A stretch of DNA of 64,000 bases, from the NCBI RefSeq assembly GCF_047663525.1, contig NC_092588.1:135276501-135340500 (forward strand), written 5' to 3'. This DNA comes from Anas platyrhynchos. Lineage: Eukaryota > Chordata > Aves > Anseriformes > Anatidae. Positions 1 to 9,200 of this stretch are shown here, piece after piece. Below the pieces are notes generated by a model that did not search any database, was not told the DNA's origin, and saw only the letters and a list, made by a program, of their open reading frames with translations. Both the position numbers and the translations under genes were made by a program. The stretch's first letter is position 1, and each line of letters starts with the position of its first letter.

Positions 1-42
1 TATGGAAGCAAACAGATGCTTGGGTTCACTGCTGTGAGTCAG

Positions 43-568
43 AGAGAGGGCCAGCACCCAGCATTGCAAAATTTTGTAGTTTTCATATAAAAACAGACTT
101 TGTCCACAGGTGGGTTCCAATTGTATTTATTTTTCATTCAACAGACATTAAAGTACTTCAGGCATTCATCAAGAAGTATGAACCACGTGGAGCCACTTTT
201 AGCAAAGAAGAAGTTGTTATCATCAGTGAAGACTAAATAAAGTTTGCAAACTGAGATCATCAATGTACCCATACTACGATGGAGACTCAAACTAAGTCAA
301 TGTGTTTCCGTGTGGTGGAGATAACCAGAATTACTTAATTACGTTAATTTGGAGAGACATACTTAAGTAGATAAGAGATGCACCAATTCTATCTGTGTGA
401 TAATCAATTAAAACCGTAATTTGGTTGTATAATCTTTCTAATCCAACAGCTGTGGAGAGGAGGTAAAGCTACAGTACTACAGCTACACTTATTTTTGTTC
501 TCACTACTGTAAGACCAGGAAGGATTTGTTAAGCAGTATATACAAGATATCAGTAACCACAATAAATG
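43..568 (+). repeat. Tandem duplication, copy A (short)
   Basis: This block is clearly similar to 3530-4816. Both begin with the stretch that includes CAGCACCCAGCATTGCAAAA, run through an intron end and an exon start, and finish at a shared AATAAATGTG (AATAAA at 561-566 here). About 0.8 kb present in the other copy (roughly 3718-4545) is missing or unrecognisable here. The two copies differ by many substitutions and small indels, so the duplication is not recent. Confidence 0.8.
145..236 (+). pseudogene. Diverged copy of TMBIM7 exon 2 with an early stop
   Basis: A TTTTCATTCAACAG acceptor precedes this exon-like segment. Read in the same phase as the real exon 2 at 3635, it encodes about 30 residues including GATFSKEEVVIISED and then stops (TAA at 234-236). 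An AATAAA overlaps the stop at 236-241. The intact copy stays open for 97 codons. It may be a dead exon left by duplication, or the last exon of a transcript that starts left of the window. PEX1 is the expected plus-strand neighbour on that side, but I see no convincing match to its C-terminus. Confidence 0.5.
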
Positions 569-3091
569 TGTCCAGTCTGCATTTCCCTTCTCTTTCCAGC
601 ATTTCTTTTGGAGAAGAAAAGCTTGAACTGAGATTTGTTCTGCTTTCTGAGGTATTAAGAGACTTTAAGAAATGCTGCACACCAGTGATGCCGCACCAGT
701 TGCAAACAACAAATCCTTTCCTGCTGACACTTTATGCAATCCAAAAAGCCTGCACTTCTCCTGGCAAACCTTCAAACACACCATGCGATGATGTCTCCCA
801 GCTAAAAAATACACTTGTTTATTGAAATCATACATGCATGTCATGATTTGATGAAATTAATCATGTTTATGTTTACTAAAGGAGTGTATATCTTCGGTAT
901 GTTCTGCTGTAACCTTGCGTAATAGTCTCACTTTGTTGTGGCCTGGAATTACTGGACTTGCAAGTGGACTTGAAGGAAACTGAGCCTCCTGGGTGCTCTG
1001 AAATTCACCCCTGCTAAGTACAGTCCTCAGTTTTATTCCATTTCAAGTATGCTCATTGTCAGTGAAATCAGTAAGTCATACATATATATTTGCACACTTG
1101 TTGGGTTATGAAATTTGGAACACACCGACAAAAATTGGTGCTCCTATTACTGTGTACCAGGGACTCTATACGTTAATCATGAGACTAAACATACTGATCA
1201 GGTGATATTTAAATTTTGTTATTTTGTTTTGGTAGCTGGTGAAATGTCTTTGTATATTCTTGGGATCATACGCATCTTACAACACCAAATACATCTTTCT
1301 GTATATGTCTGCTAGTGAGGACTGTTTGAGAAAGCCTTCAGATTTTTGTCTTCCAGGATCCCCTTCAGATTACTTCTGTGTGCCTGTATTCACTGCAAAC
1401 AATCAGCCTCTTCAATCATATTTTCATACATTAAATGCAATAAAACCTTGTTGATCTGTAACTTATGCTCATTTGACAGAGTCAAGGGGAAACTATTGCT
1501 TCTTCTTTTTCATTTTCTTTCTTTCTGTTTTTCATTAAATAATTTACTAAATTATTTTGCAGTTTGCTGCATGGTTTTGGTTTGGTATGCAAAATCTGGA
1601 ACTGCAGAATTAACACTGCTGTGAGCGGGAGGATCCCAAGTGAATGTGGTAGTTGTGCTCTTGATAGTAATATGGCCTTTGCACTCATATTCATGGCATT
1701 TAAACTTGGCAAGCTTACGCTGTTTGTGCTGAGAACATCAAGGTAAATTATCGTCCTTTCAGCAATAAAGTCTATAGAATCATAAAATAAGCGGAGGTTG
1801 GAAGGCACCTCTGGGCACCGCTGGTCCAGAACCCCTGTGTGGAGCAGGGTCAGCCTACAGCAGGATGACCAGGACTGTGTCCACTTGGGTTCTGAGTATC
1901 TGCAAGAATGGAGGCTCCACAGCCTCTCTGAGCAGCCTTTCCCAGTGTACGATCACTCTGAGAGTAAAAAGAATTTTTCTTACGTCTGAACAGTTTTCTT
2001 GTCTCCTTTTCTGCCCATTGCCTCTTGGCACTGGATACCCTGAGAAGAGGCTGGCTCCATCTTCCCTACGCCCTAAGCAGCTTATTTTCTAGCAGAGCAC
2101 ACGAGACTGTGTTGTTGCTTCTACATCAAAGTATTGCAAGGAGTTCCGAACCAGCACATAATCAGACAGAAATACTACTGTTCACTAAATACCGGGGTGA
2201 GCTTGCCATGTCCTCATATCAAGGTATCCACTTAATCAGGGTGAGCCATAGGTCATTGCAAATAGGCTATACTTGACTTTACAGCCTATAGAGGAAGGAC
2301 ATTGCAATAGAAGTTCCCATAATTATCCCATGGCACTTGTCACTAGCAAGAGCCTGATATGGATGCGTTAATTTTCAACATACCATTTCTGCTTACCTCA
2401 GCAAGGGAGTGAACAAGCCTCAGCTGGGATCTGCAAACTTTGCAGGTAGGCAAGAAGCAGTTGCTTTTGGTTTTGCTTCAGTCTATGTACCTGCGTGTTT
2501 GCATTTCCTCCAGTGTGCGATCAGTTTCATCAGAGTGATCGTAGAGAAGAGAAGGGCGGAAAACCTCAGGGCGTACCTAGCAGGGATCCCTTACTTAGCA
2601 GCTTGGAAGCAAAATTTGGGAAAAAAGATCTAAGAAGACACTGAGTGTGAAACAGGAGGTGTTGGACTCGGCATCGTAGAAGGCTGTTTGCTCGCCTTGC
2701 TGCAGACACCACACTGCCACCCCACCCTTGGCTCTAAGCAAGACATTCATAAAGGTAAGTGTTTCAAGAAGTTTTACTACCTGATACAGTTGCTTACCGC
2801 CTCTGCTGATGTCCTACTGAATGTGTATTTAATTCTTACACGTATGCCACGACTACTGTGTGCAGTCAGCCTTCACGGCTAGCTCATACTGCAGAAGGGA
2901 GAGGCACACGGAGATCAGCCGGGTCTCCCAGCTAAAGGATTTGTCTTTGAGAAACGCTGGCAAAGTTTTCCCTTGGTCCCGTTTGCTATGCTGTCTGCAG
3001 TTGATTGTCGTTTTGAAGTTAGTAGCCACAAATTATTTTGTCATATTTTGGAAGGTGGGAACTACAGGGAAGAAACAACCCAACACAGACA
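569..3091. other. Upstream region of TMBIM7, no gene recognised
   Basis: Apart from a CR1 fragment at 1771-2085, I recognise no conserved coding exon here. The open frames are short and carry no family motif. The promoter and any 5' untranslated exon of TMBIM7 may lie here, but no CpG island or clear TATA context marks them. Confidence 0.5.
1771..2085 (-). mobile_element. CR1 LINE fragment
   Basis: Read on the minus strand, it ends in the CR1 3' tail (ATAGAATCAT on the plus strand at 1776) preceded by the usual text: GGTTGGAAGGCACCTCTGG, the block for about 14 codons around CTGAGTATCTGCAAGAATGG, and the segment complementary to the CR1 open frame end. It is 5'-truncated like most CR1 copies, with no coding capacity left. 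Confidence 0.85.
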
Positions 3092-3278
3092 ATGGATAGT
3101 TGGAATGAAAGGCATGAATCGAGGAGAACTGGCTGGATGGAGCAAGCCCCTAAGAAACAAAATAATGAAGACCTCCTGACATACTACCTAGATCGTCAGG
3201 ATGCAAAACAGAGATGTTTATGTGGAAAGCAGAAAACCGACTATTTCCCTCTGCCTCGGTCTGTCTTCATGATTACAG
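3092..3278 (+). CDS. TMBIM7: TMBIM7 exon 1 (predicted start)
   Basis: The ATG at 3092 opens 62 codons plus one base, ending at ATTACAG|GTAGGT. The leftover G joins exon 2 as GAC in the phase exon 2 needs. The peptide ([14 protein letters not shown]...) is charged, with no signal peptide. I recognise no homologue of this part. An upstream in-frame extension to about 3038 has no ATG. A non-coding or further coding exon upstream cannot be excluded. Confidence 0.6.
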
Positions 3279-6200
3279 GTAGGTGGAAAATGCTTAGTTC
3301 GCAGAGTCTCCTAATTTCAGATATAAAAATTCTATGACTAACAGGACAGGGTATTTTTGCTTTAATTCTTAGTGGCATGCAGAAATCTCAGCTTGGAAGA
3401 TGGAAGACAGAGGTTCCCAAATCCTGCTGACATATTTCAGATCCATTGCCACAAGCTGCCTTAAAGCATGATTTTATCAAAGTGTGATCCTATTAGAAAG
3501 AAAAGGAACATCAACTGTAGAAGGCACTACACAGAGAGTGGGGCAGCACCCAGCATTGCAAAATTTAGTAGTTTTCATATAAAAACAGACTCTCTCCACA
3601 GATGAGTTCATAATACTTTTATCTTTCTTAACAGACATCCAGACATCTAAGGAGATCATCAGGAAACGTAAATCAAATGGACGTTTTATTAGCAAAGAAG
3701 TTATTTTCACCGATGAACAGACTGAATATTTCAGACCAATTTCACCAGAGAACCGTAACCTCACTGATGCCACAAGCCTAGTGCAAGAACAGGGGAGACA
3801 AGCAGCAAGCAGTGGTAGCACACAGTCCCAAAGCACAGACTTTAGGGTGCCTTCTGGAGACAGACCAACATCAAAATCTTCAGCCAGAAGGGCTGAACCA
3901 ACAGATTTGTGTGATCTCGCTGAAGGTATGTGCCTCTGCCTGGGCAAGACAGAGACAATTATCAATTATAAAATTATGTTGTCAACAGTAGCATCATTCT
4001 GTGGTGGGGAGCATACACGAAGAACTATTAGTGGTGTAACTGCAAAAGTATTTCTTGGCACATCACGTCCATCGTTCCTAGAAGCATTTGTCTATAGGTG
4101 CGACTCCTTCCACATGTGCTGCTTGGGCTCCTGTTGGCAGAGCTCTGGTCAATAACAAGCAGCCAACATGTGCACTTTTAGTCTTTTTTGCTTATTCTTT
4201 GATGGAAGGGGAAGCATACACAAAACAGTGAATCATTTCTGGTTAATGTTAAATCACTGCTAGTTAATGTTTCAGCTGGACTAGCCCCTTCCCCCTTATC
4301 ATTACAGTATGTGTATATTCCAGACATATCCTTGGGCTGTACTTCTCACTGAATGTTTCCTAAGATCTTTAAATCCAACCTTCTTGTACTCTAGCTTAGC
4401 TTGGATTTGCACTCCCCTGCCTATGAAAATGAATGCCTCACATTTAAGGGCATTGAAGAAAATATAACCACAGGTCTTACTCCGGACAAAAGCACAGAAA
4501 TATGTTTGTGAAATGGGTTTGTGCTCAGAAATCCTGTAATGTCTCTCTCATGAGGAGTCAAACAAATGTCCTGTTTGAGTTACTGACATAAATTTGTAGA
4601 GACATACTCAGGTAGCTAAGGGATGTACCAATTCCATCTGTGTGATAATCAATTAAAACCATAATTTGGTTGTATAATCTTTCTAATCCAATACCTGTGG
4701 AGAGCAGGTAAAACTACAGTACTACAGCTACACATATTTTTGTTCTCACTACTGTAAGATGAGGAAGGACTTTGTTAATCAGTATATACAAGATATCAGC
4801 AACTGCAATAAATGTGATCTTTGTTCTGTGTAGTATATGCCTTGTGAAGTTAAAGACCAAAGTCTTCATTAACTCCAAGCAAGATTAGGAATGGATACCT
4901 GAGGCTGTTTCTAAAATGCTGGGCCCAGCTCCCGATCTACATGTGCATCAATGCTTTGACAGCACAGGACTGCCATGAATCATGGCAAAGTAGCTTGTGT
5001 TCAGCATCCATAGGGGCACCCAGCCACCATTCGGTATTAGCCCAAGCTGCCAATTTCTGAGTGACTAGTCAGCACTGAACATACAAAGAAAGTAAATAAA
5101 GGGCCCATAACACCATTCTAGAGTTGCTGGTGAATGCCTTGTTAGGGAAATACTGAAATGGGACGTGTGCCTTGCAGCCACAGCTCTGTGTGTTGCTTGT
5201 ACACCTGTGGGGAGAAATACCCACCCAGGGGTCCTGCCCCTTGGCATCTCCCCTGGGGTTCCTGATGTTTTTTTCATGGGGGACTCACAACAACAACAAA
5301 AACAAAACAAACAAACAAAAAGGCAGAAACATTTCAGTCTTTCTCCATGCATTCTTGGCATAGCATGATTGTTTTACTCATGACTTTTATTGCATCGATG
5401 AAATACTGTAATGACATTGTCTATATTGTCTCCCTAGATTTCAGCAAGAAGGTCTACTGGCTTGCAGCAGTTTGTCTCCTTGTAACCGTGGGAGCTCTGT
5501 GCTGGTAAGTTCGGGCATTGTGCAATCCCTCATGCACCAGCATCTCTTGTCAGCGTGTGTCATGGTTAGGCTAAGCTCTTGGCTGTCTGGGGGCCAGAGG
5601 ACAGCTGCTGCTCGTGTGCTCGTAAGGGAAATAACAGGTAATGGGAGCTTCATGACAGCTGTGTCACAGCGAGTTACAGCATTATGTAATTTGTGCATTT
5701 GAGCAGTTTGGTGATCCCTCAGCCTCCTCCCAGCTCACTTCTCACAGGAACATGGGCTTGGAGTGATTTCTTTTTTTTTTGCAGTTAAAAGATGGAGATC
5801 CAGAAGTCCAAGTTTTTGGCAGATTAAGTTAACTAGTTAAGCAAGGAAAATAAGAGGGGCTGCTTTACACCCCAGCTGCAATTGTAGTCAGCCTGATTTG
5901 CACAAATTGAGCAATACAGGCTGCTGCAGTGACTAGCTCACCTCCTGTGTGGCAGGTAAGCAGCTCCTGGGGAAGTCCCTGTTTTTTTTTTTTTTTTTTT
6001 TTTGCAGGTTTCTGTGACATGAACTGTCACAGAACTAGCATATCTACTGGTGAAGGTGGCATATAAGTGGAGAATGTAGCAACACAGGGGAAACGAGACT
6101 ACCCACCATGCCTATTAAAGGGGCATTTTCAATTTGAAAGGAAGGGAGAATTGCTTTGTCTGCATAAACATTCTCATCTTCAGCACATCGCCTCCAGACA

Positions 6201-9200
6201 GCACCAGAGATGATCACAGGCACATACTTTTGAATCTGTTATTGCTTATCACTGTTATTTGTCTGTTACTGTTCATCAACCACCTCTGCCACTTAAATTC
6301 CTTGCTCCGAGTTGTCCAGGAATTGTGGATGTGGAGACCTGGGTCTGAGGAGCATGCAAAGCAGGATGAAGGCAGCAGCACTAAGCATAAGTGACAGGGC
6401 TGTACTTATCCATTGACACTCTGGCAGTCTGTAGTGCCCCATGGACATGCTGAAGTGCATATTTTGTGGTCATGTAGGATGCTGTAACTCCTGCTTTGTC
6501 TTTGCCTAGGACCAGGCTACGGCACCAGCTGGGGAATTACTACTGGCTTTCCCTTGTCCTTATGTAAGTACCCAGAAATGATGCACTGAGCTGCTGGTTC
6601 AGGTAAATGCTATGAAATCTGAGAGACTATTCAGTACCCCCCAGTATCCTGCTGCTTCTCTTCCTGCAGCATTTGGCTCTCTCTGTTGGTAGCGTTAAGG
6701 TATGAGAAGGAAATGAATCTCATTTCTTAACACTTCCTCTTCACGTCTTCCACAAATTTTTTTTCTTCACTGAAGGCTGGAAGTGCAATGTGGATTGTAA
6801 ATAGATACCTAGCACTGTGTGCTAAAAACAGCTGATTGCTGCTCTGCAAGCTCTGGGCCCCTCCCAGTCAGGCAGCTCCCACAGCTGCACTTGGCCAGGT
6901 GCTGGGTGGAAGTTTGGTGGGGAGGGAAAAGTGAGGTTGCTCTTTCTAAGCTCACGTCTGGTTTCCACATTGCAGTGAGCTCAGGTCCTGTCCAGCCACA
7001 GGTATCTGCAGTGGGTGAGCTCTGCTCATTGCACTCAGGTGCTGGAAGCAGACACTGCAGAGACACACAAAAAGCAGGATATAAAGTCACTGCTCATGCC
7101 GGTGTACTGTTTATCAAAAAGCTCACATACATCAACTTCTCTTTTGCAAAGCATGGCCCTTGTGCTTCCCCTGATGCAGCCTTCTAATAAAAATCTTCAA
7201 TGGTAATCACTTGGACAAGTTGGGGTAAATAAGGGGTAAATAATTGTTGAAGATACACCCACAGTATGTTTCTGATGTGCCTACAGATAAATGACAAATA
7301 CCTGAGTGTGTGTTTATTTACTTGACTTGCAAGTATATAGGTAATGAGTCTTTCCTCCTTTTCGGTCTGTATGGCTTCTGTAACTAAGACTTCATTTCAT
7401 TAATATAAAAATATATAGAAAAAATAACTGAATATTTAGTTGTTGAATTACTATGTATGAAATCTGAATGTTTGCTTTCTGTAATTAAAGCTGTTACTTG
7501 TTATTAGCTGTGCTTATTTGGCCTATCAGTCACAAAAAATGTGTTCTTTGCTGTTGGTATTTTTTTTTTTTAATCCAGGACATCTATTGCTACTGTTATC
7601 CTGAGCTCAGTTGTCAGCCAAATTACTTCAAAAAATGCCTTTTGCACTTGGACAGTGGTAAGTATATTGCTGAAGTCCTCGATTTTTCCTTTTCAAGTTA
7701 TTTTATTTCTCATAATCAGATATAGGAGTGAAAATTCTCCTCAGGGGGGAAAAAAAAAAAAAGTAGTTGAAAATAATGCAGTCTTTTTTTTTTTTTTTTT
7801 TTTTAATCATGGAAATCTTTTCCCATTCTGTGAGGCAATTGCTATAAATAATACTGATTTCCAACAGTTAGGAAACAGATCATTTTTTTTCTTTCAGGCA
7901 GATGGAACTGCACCAAGAGCATACTCTAGATGTTCCATGCATTACTCAGTGTGTTGTGTATATACTGTGTATTTTAGCACTTGTCTAGGTCTTTAGAACT
8001 AAAATTGCTTACGGTTATGTCTGTTGGCTGGTCACAAAGCCCCGCAGCTTATCACAGGGCTGTAAACTCAGCAGTAGTGTGTCCATTCACTGAAACAAAA
8101 ATGAAACTTGACTAAATTTTGTCATGGGTGTACAAAGAACAAGGGAGAGAATAATGGGTGAATAAGTCTTCTCTGAGGCAATTTTTCAGGTCTTCCTTTT
8201 GTCCTTCATTTTCCTAATATGAGAAATTCTCAGAGGTCCAATCCTCTCAGCTATGTCTATAAGTAACTGACTGGGGAATGAGCCCCCCTTTCCGTGCTGC
8301 TGGTTGGTGTCCTGAACACAAAAAATCAGCACAGTGCCATTGTTCCAACACTCAGACATGCATTTATAATGCTTTAATAACAGGCACTGCCTGAGGATCC
8401 AGCTTCCTTAGGGACCTTGCCATCAGCATCCTGACCGTTTAGGCTAGTTTGAGCACTTTGCAGTTTAATCAAAAACTAAAATAAAAATATTTAGTGTTTA
8501 CTAAGTGGGGTTTTTCTTTTTCTCTTAAAAAAAAAAAAAAATCCTTTTTATCTTTTTAGACGGTAACTGGAAGTGTAATAATTGGAATTATTTCAAAGTA
8601 AGTCCTTTAAGCATTTTTCTTTCACTGTTGTATGTTCTGCTTGGGCATTTTGAGGTAACAGATTGCTTCTTTTGTCTTAGTTTCTATGAAACAGTGACTA
8701 TAATGCAAGTTGGAGGAATAACTGCATTTGCCACCCTGTTACTGTTTTTATTTGCCCTGAAGACAAATGTAAGTACTTTTAATGGATTAGATAACAACAA
8801 ATAATCTAAATTGTCATGATTTTAATGATGATTTTGTCTGTTTTGGCTTTTTGGAGTCACTCAATTCCTAAAAGTTTTAGTTGCAATTCAAAAAACTTGC
8901 ACAGCAATAGAAGAAGACGGAATGTCCTCCAGTTGCACCAGGGGAGGTTCAGGTGGGAAATGAGGAGACATTTCTGCTCAGAAGGAGCAGTCAGGCACTG
9001 GGACGGGTTGCCCAGGGAGGTGGTGGAGTCACTGTCCCTGGGGGTGTTCAAGGAAAGGTTGGACGTGGTGCTTAGGGACAGGGTTCAGAGGGTCACAATG
9101 GTGGTAGGGTGCTGGTTGGGCCAGATGATCTTGGAGGGCTTTTCCAACTGTAATGATTCTATTATTCTATGAAATTAGAAAGAAAGCGGAGCAGTCTGTG

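Noticed and set aside
1-236. Last exon of PEX1
   Set aside because: PEX1 is the expected neighbour, but the encoded peptide does not resemble the PEX1 C-terminus as I know it, whereas it clearly matches TMBIM7 exon 2.
3477-3965. 162-codon minus-strand frame
   Set aside because: Antisense shadow of TMBIM7 exon 2; no family motif.
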